A stretch of DNA of 64,000 nt from Scalesia atractyloides (Eukaryota; Streptophyta; Magnoliopsida; Asterales; Asteraceae), in contig CAMTDV010000017.1 of NCBI GenBank assembly GCA_947069175.1, forward strand, positions 36,093,126 through 36,157,125, read 5' to 3'. Made by a program: the position numbers and the translations under genes. A model generated the notes under the pieces. That model was not told where the DNA came from, made no database searches, and saw only the letters and a program-made list of their open reading frames with translations. Below, in pieces: positions 10,981 to 21,158 of the stretch (its first letter is position 1; every line of letters starts with the position of its first letter).

Positions 10981-13184
10981 TTAGGTAAAAAGCTCTACCC
11001 AAGCCTTCTTGGTCTTGGGTTTTACAGGATAACCATCAACAAAAGCGTATTCAAACTCATCAACATCATCAAACTCAAATTCATCATCTGTTTCAACAAT
11101 GTTAATGTTTGAAAATTTCACTTTTTTATTATCTTTTATAGATTTGACATTATCGATCTTGATTTCTGTTTTAATTTCTTTCACATTCTCACTAGTCTTT
11201 ACCTGCTCAGACTTAGTGATTTCAGTCTTTGATTCTTTTGTGTTGTCAGTCTTTACTAGCTCAGACTTAACAACACCAGATGTTGTTGACCTTTTCTTGG
11301 CAATCCAGGTTTGAGATTTGATATTAGCCTTTTTGATGTAAAACTTGTTTTCATTAGGCCTAGAAGATTCACCTTTTTTGAAAATGGAATTTTCTAAAAT
11401 CTTTTCAGACTTTGGTTTAACTTCTGGTTTTGATTCATTTCGTTTCAAAATCTTTACAGGTTTTACAAACACTGGTTGCTTTGGTTTACAACATTAGAAT
11501 CTCTTCTTCGAGGATAAGCCGGTTTTGATTTCGGACAATGTCGTGCCATATGACCAATTTCATTGCACTTGAAACATGTCCGATTATCAAGTGGATGGCC
11601 TTTAACCGGTGGTTTTTCCCTACTAGAGGTTTTGGCACCACTTGTAACCTTGGCTTTATCTCGAATTTCTTTCTCCTTCTTGAACTCATCATTTGACTGC
11701 TTACCAATCAAATTCTCCTCATGAACTGTATTCGTCCCATATACAAACTTCATGTTTTTGTTTCATGAAATGGTGACGGTTTCTTTACAGATTCATCAGT
11801 TTCTTCTTCTAAACCCAACCCCGCTCTCCGGTTTTCCGGATGATCACCATCGTTTCTTTGGTAATTGTTTCTTTTAGGTTTGGAATAGAATTTTTGTTCA
11901 TTGATTACCAATTTCTCTGATGTGACTTCCACGAGTTTAAAGAATTTATAAAGCAATTCTTCTTTCACATTCTGAATCGGGAAGCTATCATCAAAGTATA
12001 GTCTATCCGAATCCTTAATTTTGTAAATTACAATATTAGGATCGTCACTTAGACCATATTCTGACGACATATCGTCATTTTCAGATTGTGAATCAGAATT
12101 CTTTGAACTCGAGTTGGCACTTTTGAAGCTGCCATCATCAGAATCATTTAAAACATTTTCAACCACTTTGTTAACCACAGTGTTGTTATCATCATCAGAT
12201 TTAGCATAGACTATATCAATGTTCTCTGGCAACTCTTTCTTTTCAGAAAGTAATTCAACATTGAGTGCCTTGTCCATCCCGTCTGCCGATTTAACACAGT
12301 ATTTTTCGCGAAGGGTGGAGGAACATTGCTATATTCTTTGGCCGCTTTCTTTTTAGGTTTTTCTTCCGATGAGATTGTTGGAAGAATGTGATCGATAACA
12401 TACGCGTTAGTGGTATAACTTCTTAACAATTGTCGAACTCTTTCAGTTTCAATTGTCATATCTTGAAGTTGTTGTTTGATTTCAGCAATGGTGTTGATAT
12501 AAATGTTAATTGCTCTTTGTTTATCCATTACTGTACCACTCAACATTCTTATATTATCATGTTGTTCGGTGTTATTTCTGTCAAGTCTGCCATAATCATT
12601 TTTCATTTTGTCATACGCTTCTTTCATTGTGCGATAATCATATTTCAACAAATCGTTATGCACATTGTTTTCAGTGATGATCTTTGATTTTCCGGCACAT
12701 TCGACACAAGGTTTAGTACATTTTGTACAAGTTTCTCAACCTCTACAACTTGTACTTTGACAACTTCTTTCTCGATAACCTTTACCTCTGGACCTACCTT
12801 GTTTAGATTCGCCATTAAAGCTTTATCTGCCATGTCCTTGAGGTCTTCGACTTTCATTTCTTGAGTGATATTAATGATCACTTCATCAATCTTTTCCTCC
12901 TCAACCACTTGTTCTTTCGTGCTTCCATCAAAGTGACCTGCAAAACTGTCACAACAATTAGAGGATAAAATTCCTTGTCTCTGCATATGGATATATTCCT
13001 CTTCTTCCTGTTGTTGATGCAAATATTGTTCCAGAATAGCTTGTTCAAAAGCTGCTGCTTCTGCTGCTGCCGCTGCCTCCTCTGCAGAATTATCTTCAAC
13101 TATCTCTTCCATCAAAGCAAATCCGGTCTTTTTCCCAATATAAGAGTTCCAGTCAAAACCGTCATCTTCTGTAGATGCAACCAT
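10981..13184 (-). pseudogene. S1 gag C-terminal extension with second zinc knuckle
   Basis: Pieces 13184-12645, 12663-12211, 12277-11750, 11753-11463 and 11472-10981 follow the gag N-terminus in changing frames. The first starts MVASTEDDGFDWNSYIGKK and is acidic. The second is heptad-like (MKEAYDKMKNDYGRLD) and probably coiled coil, containing ERVRQLLRSYTTNAYVIDHI. The fourth has a good CCHC knuckle, CFKCNEIGHMARHC. The fifth is Lys/Glu-rich. An extended gag of this kind is usual for Sireviruses. The first piece is in the same frame as 14630-13224, separated by a single TAG. Confidence 0.75.
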
Positions 13185-13223
13185 GGCTTTCTCTGTGGTA
13201 CTACTGTTTGGCTTTTCTTGGAT

Positions 13224-14630
13224 CTAAATCCGAGTTTTCTTGGGGAACGGTTTATATTGAAGTGCCTTCTTGTAATATTCATTCCCTCCTCCGAAAGGAC
13301 TTTCATTTCCTGTTGCCTCGGTGTTCTTACACTCTCTTTTAAAATATCCCTTCTGTCGACATCTAAAACACGTGACTTTGGATTTGTCAAAACCCAATTT
13401 GTTGTTGGAGTTTCCTATGTCACGGCCTGTGAGTGCAACGAACTTTGTCACTCTCCTGATGATCGAAGCTAAGGACCATTTGATGTCCATTAGTTTGAGT
13501 TCTTCCTCGTCAATTTGGTCATAATCTTCTGCAGTCATCTCGGGGTTTCCGATCTTACTGGCAACAAGACATTCATAAGATTCTAAGACGGTAGCGAGTA
13601 GTGACATATGTTGTTTTGCAACTTCTTCTGAAACAACATTTTTCAAGTTCACTGCGATGTTGCATTTGTAAACATTCGGATCAGAACTTTGCTGTCGGTT
13701 CTGATTTGCTTGACTTTGGAATGTTGAATTTGAACCAGTGCTCGAGTAAGAACTTTGTGGACTTTGGTTATACTGAGGCTGTGAATGATTCTGGTTCTGT
13801 GGAGAAGCATTCATGTTTGCACTAAAAGCAGTTCCAATTTTTGGACTCGAAATGTTATCTTGCATTCCGGTTTTGTAGTACAAACCAATGTCTTGAACAA
13901 CATTAGCATTTTTTGACTTCGCTATCTTCAGAAGCTCCATTTCTTGGCCTTCGAGTTTATCGATAAAGGTTGACAACTTGAAGAAATCCCACTTATCACT
14001 ATTCTTCAGAACCATCAAATACGTAATCCATTCGCCCTCTGGTAGTGCGTCAGCAAGTTTGTCAATATATTCTTGTTCCGTCTTCTCAAGACCGTGTCTT
14101 CGCATTTGCACTTTGAGATGACAGAAATGCTCAATCATTTGCTTAATGGTCTCATTCTTTAACATGCTGAAGATATTGAACTCTTTCAGAATGAGAGCCT
14201 TCTTGCTTTTGATAATTTCAGCACTGCCTTGGTATTTCTTCTGTAACGACAACCAAAGCTCTCTTGCTGTAGTATACTCTGGTAGCAAGATCAGAATATC
14301 TTCTTTGACAGACTGTTGGATGAGACTGATCATCTTTTTCTCTGCAATGTATTCGTCTCTCTGAACTGTCGAGTAGTTGTACTTCTCAAGAACTTGTTGA
14401 TGTTCATCTACCGGAATAGTATAGCCTCTTTCGATTGACACCCAGCCAGCAAAGTGCATGGCTTGAACCCAGTAGGTAAATTTCTCTTTCCATGCTTCGT
14501 ATTCATCCATGCTCATCAGCTTGGGCGGTTTGACGGTCGTTCCCATTTCGTTATCAAGATTGACTTGATTGATCACGTTGGCGTTTGATGAACTAGCTCC
14601 GGACATATAAGCTATTAGTTGATCTTCCAT
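13224..14630 (-). CDS. gag: S1 gag N-terminal part (capsid-like)
   Basis: An open frame of 468 codons starting MEDQLIAYMSGASSS. It holds the copia gag UBN2-type region: YEAWKEKFTYWVQAM, ARELWLSLQKKYQGS, FCHLKVQMRRHGLE, followed by a Gln/Asn/Ser-rich stretch (about residues 270-325) and a zinc knuckle at about residue 420, CFRCRQKGYFKREC. The knuckle lacks its His (Tyr instead), a C-to-T type change that should weaken zinc binding. Gag would form the virus-like particle and bind element RNA. It ends at a TAG that separates it from the in-frame downstream extension. The start is the first ATG after the leader, about 690 bp from the 5' LTR. Confidence 0.85.
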   Translation of the reverse strand: MEDQLIAYMSGASSSNANVINQVNLDNEMGTTVKPPKLMSMDEYEAWKEKFTYWVQAMHFAGWVSIERGYTIPVDEHQQVLEKYNYSTVQRDEYIAEKKMISLIQQSVKEDILILLPEYTTARELWLSLQKKYQGSAEIIKSKKALILKEFNIFSMLKNETIKQMIEHFCHLKVQMRRHGLEKTEQEYIDKLADALPEGEWITYLMVLKNSDKWDFFKLSTFIDKLEGQEMELLKIAKSKNANVVQDIGLYYKTGMQDNISSPKIGTAFSANMNASPQNQNHSQPQYNQSPQSSYSSTGSNSTFQSQANQNRQQSSDPNVYKCNIAVNLKNVVSEEVAKQHMSLLATVLESYECLVASKIGNPEMTAEDYDQIDEEELKLMDIKWSLASIIRRVTKFVALTGRDIGNSNNKLGFDKSKVTCFRCRQKGYFKRECKNTEATGNESPFGGGNEYYKKALQYKPFPKKTRI

Positions 14631-14693
14631 TATGAATCACGAAACGTGTATGCTGAAAATTTTTCAAAAACTTTGAAAACAGTTAGTCCTACT

Positions 14694-15083
14694 ACAAGTT
14701 AGGTCGAACTTGTTTCAACAAATGAAGAATTCTTGAATTTTCTAACAAGTTCGGTCGAACTCGTTAGATTTTGTTTGAAAATTTTCTTTTATCTTCGGTC
14801 GAACTTAATACACCAATCAAATAGATCTTCGAGCGAACTTGTCACCACAATTTCGATGAAATTCAAGCAAGTTCGGGCGAACTTACTTAAAACTTTCTTG
14901 ATTTTACACAAGTTCGGTCGAACTTGATGTAAAATTGATGAAAATTCAGTATCTTCGAGCGAACTTGACTAAAATTTCCTAAAAAATCACCTAAGTTCGG
15001 GTGAACTTACTAAAAAAATCACTTAAAAAGTGATGTTTAAGTGCAAGTTCGGCCGAACATGGCCAACAAGTTCGTTCCAGAAA
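14694..15083. repeat. S1 palindrome array in the 5' leader
   Basis: About ten copies of the CAAGTTCGGNCGAACTTG family between the primer site and gag (near 14694, 14743, 14793, 14826, 14868, 14908, 14952, 14993, 15042, 15067), spaced roughly 30-50 bp. In the RNA each could form a short hairpin. Confidence 0.85.
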
Positions 15084-15306
15084 ATTTTCAAAAACATGGA
15101 TTTTTCAAAATTTCGACATGAATTCGGTTGAATTTGGTCTCCAATCTTTCAAGGGTTTATCTTTGTTGTATTTTACATGATATATTCAAAATTCAAAAGA
15201 TTTTGACCATGAATTCTTCATTCTGTGATCAAAAGTTAAGAAAAAAGAAGAATGGAGTAGAAATAGAAGTGTTCTTGTCTTGATACTATCAAATCAGGCT
15301 GTTCTA

Positions 15307-15318
15307 GCTCTGATACCA
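15307..15318 (-). other. S1 primer binding site (tRNA-Met)
   Basis: TGGTATCAGAGC on the minus strand, complementary to the 3' end of plant initiator tRNA-Met, two bases after the 5' LTR. Confidence 0.9.
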
Positions 15319-15320
15319 CT

Positions 15321-15720
15321 TGTAAGACCGATCCTCGATGCTTAGGAACCTAAATTTGATATCTAACGTCCATAATAGCGGAAATATTACATCGTGTTAC
15401 CAATAGACAAGAATTAATCAGTTAATCGTCAGTTTCATTGATTAAACGTTCAGATTACAGACTGACAGAGCATCGCCTCTACAATGCCAAAGTTACAAAT
15501 GAGACACACAAGCTAGGTATTTATAAGACATCAAGTTCGGCCCAAAATGTGCAAGTTCGCTCGAACTTGCCTATGCAAGTTCGGCCGAACATGCCTGGAC
15601 ATGTTATCACATGGGCAAATTTGGCTAAGACACTTCATAAATACTTCTTAACCTAGCCTATCTAGCTCTATACAATACAAACTCGATATAAGACTAAGAC
15701 ATAGACATTATGCACCAACA
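15321..15720 (-). repeat. S1 5' LTR
   Basis: The partner of 684-1083, 400 bp, about 96% identical by hand count. TATA box at 15518-15525 on the minus strand. The flanking ttata at 15721-15725 is the second copy of the target duplication. Confidence 0.93.
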
Positions 15721-15725
15721 TTATA

Positions 15726-17456
15726 CTTACTGATATAGTATATATCTTAACATATTTTGGTCATTCAAACCTGGTCACAACAACAGTTTTACTTAAATAC
15801 CGTTTAAATCGTCATTTAGCGACTTAATCGCCATTTCGACGCATAATGTGGTTTAAAACCATGTTAGAGCATTAAGGCTTGATACCTACTGATTTCAAAA
15901 CATATTTTCAACTTATTAACAGTAGGTACATGTCCCAAACTCAGACTCCCAAATAAGTTATCAAGTTATGCGTAAAATGATCCAAGTGCCCTTTCGGGAC
16001 ATAGTTTGATCTTAAACTATAAACCATGCATATATTTGATGTCCTACTGATATAACATCATAAAATAAGTATTTTTTACAGAATGCTTATGTTATTATCA
16101 TCAGTTTACTTATAAGCTCGTTTATTACATTTTAAAATGACCAAATTGCCTTTTTATGGCATAGTTTGCTTTTGAATCCATAACGGGTCAACATATTAAT
16201 AACCTACTGTTATAATAACATATTTTAAACTTAATGGCATATGGAACTTGTATAAGACTCATCCGGTTACCCAGTTTAGCTTATATGCGTGCGGTCAAGC
16301 CTACAAGACTAGTTATGCAATTTAACCGAAACGGGTTTAACTATATCAAAATATTCTCAAATTCCAGAATGTAGAATGGTAACCCATATTATACAAGTCC
16401 TAGTACTTGTCGGGTCCAAAATGCATTCTTTTCCGGTCATCGCATAATCTAGCGTTTCGTAACGTTATCTTTATTTTAAAGCTAGCCGGTCTAAGTAAAT
16501 GACTAAATAAAGACCCGCTAGCTATCTAATCGGTTAATAATACCATCTATTCCAGACTAGAGACTTTTGGTAGATTGTCTCCAAGCTAGTTTATTTTGAT
16601 TATGGCTGTGCTTTGCTTATTTTCTTATTACTAAAGATTTTGCAAACCAGGTAAATACTTTAACTATTTCCCTTATACGGGCTTGGGATATGGTATACTA
16701 ATACCGCATAGTTGGATATGGGATCGAAGACCAATGAGTTGGGAATTCAAATAATCTATTTTAATTCGTATTGCTTAATATTAAACATTTGGGGGTTAAA
16801 ACGACCGTGTCCTGGATATCCACGGCTCATTTAATTGCAAATGGCCACGACCTAAGCACGGGGTGTAGGCATACACCTGTCAGATGCTAAAATTAAATTA
16901 TGACCCATTAGGGGTGCACCTATTAAAGGTGTTAAAGTGGTGTGTCGATTAATCATGATCCCGACATCGTTTTCGTGCTCTAAAAGTATTATTAGCATGT
17001 AAAACTGATAACATGAAAAGTAATTGTCCCAAGTTATTTATTGAAACTAAGTACCATTGCGTACATTAAATGTTTTCGAAATGTTATCAAAATGAGTCGG
17101 TTAAATGTATTTATCAGTGAAAACTGACGTATTTTCAAAAGACTAAGCTCAGGTGACAAGTATACGTAATTAGGCTGGAAGTGCTCAGGCGAAGCTTAAG
17201 AGGAATTGCAACCCTTGCTTAGAAGGCCTTAGTCTATTAAATTTCCTTTTATATTCACATTTTCGATCCGCCTGTGGATCTAGTTACAAGCGTCGTATTT
17301 ATTATTTTGAACTTTGAACATTCAAACTTTTGTAATAGTAATTATCCAGACTTCCGCTGTGTTATATTGTATTGTATGGTAATGATGATATCAACTTACG
17401 TCACGATATTCCCCAACCGGGCCACCGGGTTATACGTGGAAATTAGGGGTGTGACA
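15726..17456. other. Right half of interrupted sequence G (probable gypsy LTR end)
   Basis: AT-rich, no coding region. It is continuous with 1-683 before S1 inserted. It ends AGGGGTGTGACA at 17456, the terminal sequence of the gypsy LTRs elsewhere in the window, and is followed abruptly by copia RT. The LTR identity is inferred; the primer site expected after the end is missing, so the junction with S2 is a truncation. Confidence 0.45.
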
Positions 17457-17460
17457 GACT

Positions 17461-18235
17461 GTGTACCAGATGGATGTTAAAAGTGCATTTCTTCATGGTG
17501 TGGTCGAGGAAGAAGTATATGTAGAGCAACCGCCTGGTTTTGAAGATCCGATGCATCCTGACAAAGTTTGGCTTCTGAAAAGGGCGTTGTATGGTCTTCA
17601 TCAAGCTCCGAGGGCTTGGTATTCGACTCTGTCTTCATATCTTCTCAAGAATGGTTTTCGAAGAGGTTTGATCGACTGCACTCTATTCATTAAAGAAAAG
17701 GGTGAGGATTTATTGTTAGTGCAAGTGTATGTGGATGACATTAACAAACGATGATATGTGCAAAGAGTTCGAGCGGGTGATGCAAGAGAAATTCGAGATG
17801 AGCGTGATGGGAGAAATGAATTTCTTTTTAGGTTTGCAGGTACATCAATCTAAGGAAGGGATCTTTATTCATCATACCAACTACGTCGGGGATATTCTCA
17901 AGCGATTCCAGATGGAAGATTCAAAGCTTGGTGGAACTCCATTGGCTCAGAATCATGGGATTACTCCTGAGGGGTCGGGTGATAGTATGTATCCATCTCT
18001 TTATCGTGCAATGATTGGATCCCTCATGTATCTCACTGCATCAAGACCTGACATTATGTATCCAACGTGTCTGCTTGCTCGTTATCAATCAAATCCAAAG
18101 TCTTCTCACTTCATAGTTGTAAAGAGGATTTTTGGTTATCTGAAGGGTTGTCCAGACGGGATGTCAGTTTCTTGGACACCATTTAGTCACGTGGCAGTGC
18201 AAGAAGCAGACCTGTGTTGCTACTTCAACTTGTGA
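17461..18235 (+). pseudogene. S2 reverse transcriptase, partial and frameshifted
   Basis: Starts at the RT motif YQMDVKSAFLHG, then ALYGLHQAPRAWY and QVYVDDI at about 17725-17742. Just after YVDDI some fourteen bases encoding FGST are missing, moving the frame; RT continues from about 17750 with DDMCKEFERVMQEKFEMS, FFLGLQVHQ and GSLMYLTASRPDIMYPTC to about 18140. A second deletion follows YLKGCP (18150), removing the RT-RNase H connection. Confidence 0.88.
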
Positions 18236-18566
18236 AGCTGAGTATATTGCAGTTTCTAGTTGCTGTTCCCAGGTTCTTTGGATACAACAGCAGATGCGGG
18301 ACTACGGTATTGAATTTCTAACTACTCCTATTCATGTTGATAATGAAGCTGCTTTACAGATAACCCGTGATCCTATACAGCACTCGAAAACAAAACACAT
18401 CGAGATTAAGTATCATTTCATACGAGATTGTTATGAAAAGAAACTTATCGATGTTGTTAAGATTCACACTGATTACCAACGTGCCGACTTGTTTACAAAA
18501 GTTTTTGATAAATATCGATTTGATTATTTTCTTTTGATAAATGGCATCAAAGTGAAACCTGAGTAA
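18150..18566 (+). pseudogene. S2 RNase H, partial
   Basis: After the deletion near 18155 the coding sense runs through a frame giving TSTCEAEYIAVSSCCSQVLWIQQQ and then an open stretch (18294-18566) with MRDYGIEFLTTPIHVDNEAAL, KTKHIEIKYHFIRDCYEKK and RADLFTKVF. The terminal ADLFTK motif is better preserved than in S1. The N-terminal catalytic part is missing. Confidence 0.85.
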
Positions 18567-19990
18567 ATCATCATCGACTAACCATTTCTGTAAATATTTT
18601 CTTACAAAAAAATACAAAAAGATTTTAAGGTTTATTTACTTTTTGCATTTTAGGGGGAGAAAATTACAAGAAAATACAAAAACATGAGAAATACTCAAAA
18701 AATACAAAAATATGTTTTTCGTTTATTTACTTTCTGCATTTAAGGGGGAGAAACCCAGAAAAATACAAAAACAATAGAAAATTGAAAAACCAAAATGAAT
18801 TTCTTGGAAAGATAAGAGAAGATGATGATACACCGGTGGTTAGTCAAGTGCGGTCAAAATGCAAAACAAAAATGATAAGCTTTACTGACGATGTATTGGT
18901 AGACTCACAATCAGATTAAAACGTGCAGGTTGATATAAATATAATGAACTGAAAGCCAGGTGGGAACCATTCATTGGCATATAGTCTTGGTACCGAAATT
19001 TCGTTTGATAGTATGCCGAGGTTTTGAGATATGCGGTCTTTATGCTTGTCTATCATCTGTGTATCATGGTTGAATCTTTTACCGAAAAATAACGGGGACG
19101 CAAGTCAAGACCTTCCATTATACCATACATACGTGTAAATATTGGATACGACCATCAATAAGTGATAAACATATCACATCCACCAAATGAATTAGTGATA
19201 ATATATCACAGTTATATGCTGAAGTGAAGTTCGTCTCTTTGTCCGTACGAAAGTACTAACCTGTTCACGGACTTGCTTCTGTTCCTTGCATGCATCTGAA
19301 AATCAAATTCCTCATCAATAAGTGATTTTTATCACATAGAGCTTGTTTTCAACCAATAATCAGTGAGTATCTCACATCTATATACGTCAAAAAACAGATG
19401 ATAAGCGGTATAATCACCGATAAGATTTATTCTCGTGCATATCTTGATACGGAAATGTGTCGTGAAGTGGATGAACACCGGCTAGTAAGTATAAATATAC
19501 ATTAAATCATAGCTCTTAAACGTGATTACATCTGATAAACTGAGTTTAGGTGGACAACAATATCGGTAATCGAGGTAAAATACTTATTCAAATTAAAATG
19601 AATTTAGAAAATCGTGCTTAACCAACCGTAAGCTGGTATGATTCTCTTACCTTGAAACTCGCAAAAGATGCTTAAAGTAGTGTACAGTGTAGGTCGTAGT
19701 TCGTTAGCGTAGTTTGTTTATTTTAATAGTTTTTAGTCTTACCATTAATTTTCGTTTAGTCGATATTGAAACTCGAATGGTCTCTACCGGTGAAGTCCTA
19801 AAATCAACCTTGCTTAAACTACACAACTTCATAAAGGTCACTATGCGCATTTTGATAAAACCAAAAATGTTCAAAATCTGTTATGTTTAAAATACTTCAT
19901 AAGTTGGTACTGGTGATCTGCGAAGAACTAATCTCAACTGGTAGTCTGCAAAGAACCTGGTTCAACAAAGAACCAGTCAACGAAAGTTCA
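18567..19990 (+). other. S2 non-coding spacer after pol, with extra polypurine-like tracts
   Basis: No coding region. Two AGGGGGAGAAA tracts lie at about 18650-18662 and 18741-18755, inside near-duplicate sequence, and resemble the real polypurine tract at 24442-24455. Two blocks are shared with the S1 spacer in the same order: 18993-19043 and 19232-19263. Multiple tracts after pol are a reported Sirevirus trait. Confidence 0.6.
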
Positions 19991-19994
19991 TATC

Positions 19995-20160
19995 GACGAA
20001 GAATATAGTTCTTCGTTGAAAAGAGTTGGGCCTAAGTGTTAAGCTCAGTAACTGGTTGTTCGTCGGCCCACTTAGGGTTCTTCGTAGAAGCCCTCGACGA
20101 AGAATTGTTCTTCGTCGAGCAGGCTAGTTGTCCGTCGACGCTGGAGTTCTTCGTGGAAGT
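19995..20160. repeat. S2 palindrome cluster before the internal TATA box
   Basis: Inverted arms of CGACGAAGAA and TTCTTCGTCG type at about 20003-20027 and 20095-20120, with half copies near 19967 and 20145. The same motif family is in the S2 LTR upstream of its TATA box. Confidence 0.75.
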
Positions 20161-20166
20161 ACAGGT

Positions 20167-20174
20167 TATAAAAG
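20167..20174 (+). promoter_or_regulatory. Internal TATA box upstream of S2 ORF3
   Basis: TATAAAAG preceded by the palindrome cluster and followed by a CT- and CA-rich leader (TTTTTCTCTCTAAACC near 20230), typical of a plant transcription start. Activity is inferred; S1 has the matching arrangement at 5795-5802. Confidence 0.5.
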
Positions 20175-20342
20175 GAAGGTGTGGCGGTGAAAATCTTATC
20201 ACTTTCAACAAACCCACTTTTCACCATTCACCTTTTTCTCTCTAAACCTTACACAACTGTTCATTGTCTTCTTCATCAAGAAGAAACCTTTCATCTACTT
20301 TCAACATCTCATTTGTGTGTGTTAATCTATTAATCGATTTAA

Positions 20343-21157
20343 GGTAGAATACTACATAAATGTTTCGGTTCAAACACGCAAATAAGACTTTGACAAAGAC
20401 TAAAATGGATCATATCAAAACTTTTCCTTAAAACCCGTGTTCTTCATGACTGAATGTGTTTTTCTGATGTGTTTAATCCATGTTTTTGCTTGAACCAAAT
20501 CGTGTGGTGTTTTTGTAAGTCATGGAGATGTATGTATTTTTCGGATTAAAATGAACATGATGCTTGGGTATATGGGTTTTTACATGAACTGGGTTTTGAG
20601 TTTTTGACAAAGAATGTCGGTTGAAAAGTAAATGAACTGGGGGTTTTCCCTGTCAGGGATTTTTAACCATATGGGTGTTTGTCTCTGACAATATTAACTG
20701 TGACATTCAAATCTACGAACAACTATTCAGCGAAGAAACTTGCGGCAAAGAACCAGAGTCAATGAAGAATCCTTTCTTCGTTGACCATGGTTGTTCACTG
20801 GGTACTGGGCATACGAAGGACTGGAGTCAACGAAGAACCCTTTCTTCATTGACCTTGATGGTTCGTAGGACTTCTGATTGTTCGTTGAAACTGGAAACCA
20901 ACAAAGAACTGAAGTCAATGAAGAACCCATTCTTCGTTGACCTTAGTTGTTCGCTGGTTGGTTACGTTTCTTCATCCACACCAGTGTTCTTCGTTGGATG
21001 TTCTTCGTGGACACAGGGGAGTTGCACAGTGAACTAAGGTTGTTCGTTGGAATGCCTTAGGTTCACAGTGGACACACAAAACTCACAGTTAGTATGTTAT
21101 GAGTATGTCTTCAACTTTAACCTATCTTTCTTCACATTTTGGGTATGTCTTGTGCAG
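20343..21157 (+). other. Candidate intron before S2 ORF3, with palindrome array
   Basis: Donor TTTAAG|GTAGAA at about 20343 and acceptor TGTCTTGTGCAG ending at 21157, one base before the ORF3 ATG. It holds a second palindrome cluster at about 20700-21010. Mirrors the candidate intron of S1. Splicing is inferred from signals only. Confidence 0.4.
20700..21010. repeat. S2 palindrome array, ORF3-proximal cluster
   Basis: Repeated arms of TCAACGAAGAA and TTCTTCGTTGA, for example at 20757-20785, 20827-20853 and 20915-20941, plus half copies to 21008. The incidental open frame here is made of these repeats and is not called a gene. Confidence 0.75.
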
Positions 21158-21158
21158 A

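Larger units (their letters stand above)
684..15720 (-). mobile_element. S1: full-length Ty1/copia Sirevirus-type retrotransposon
   Basis: A complete element of 15,037 bp read on the minus strand. Two 400-bp direct LTRs (684-1083 and 15321-15720) begin TGTTGG and end TTACA in element sense and differ at about 16 positions (4%) by hand count. The target duplication ttata flanks it exactly. A tRNA-Met primer site follows the 5' LTR and a CCAAGGGGGAGTC purine tract precedes the 3' LTR. Internal order is gag, protease, integrase, RT, RNase H (the copia order), then a 2.5-kb spacer and a third gene. The extra gene after pol, the large gag and the palindrome arrays place it in the Sirevirus (Maximus/SIRE) clade. 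Gag-pol and ORF3 carry many frameshifts, so it is not autonomous now. It inserted into the sequence represented by 1-683 and 15726-17456. Confidence 0.9.

Noticed and set aside
4982..15083. CRISPR array, because of regularly repeated palindromes
   Set aside because: Repeats are short, degenerate and irregularly spaced in a plant retrotransposon, with no cas genes.
20675..21037. Open frame of 120 residues before S2 ORF3
   Set aside because: Composed of the GAAGAACC/TTCTTCGT palindrome array in the candidate intron; not protein-like.
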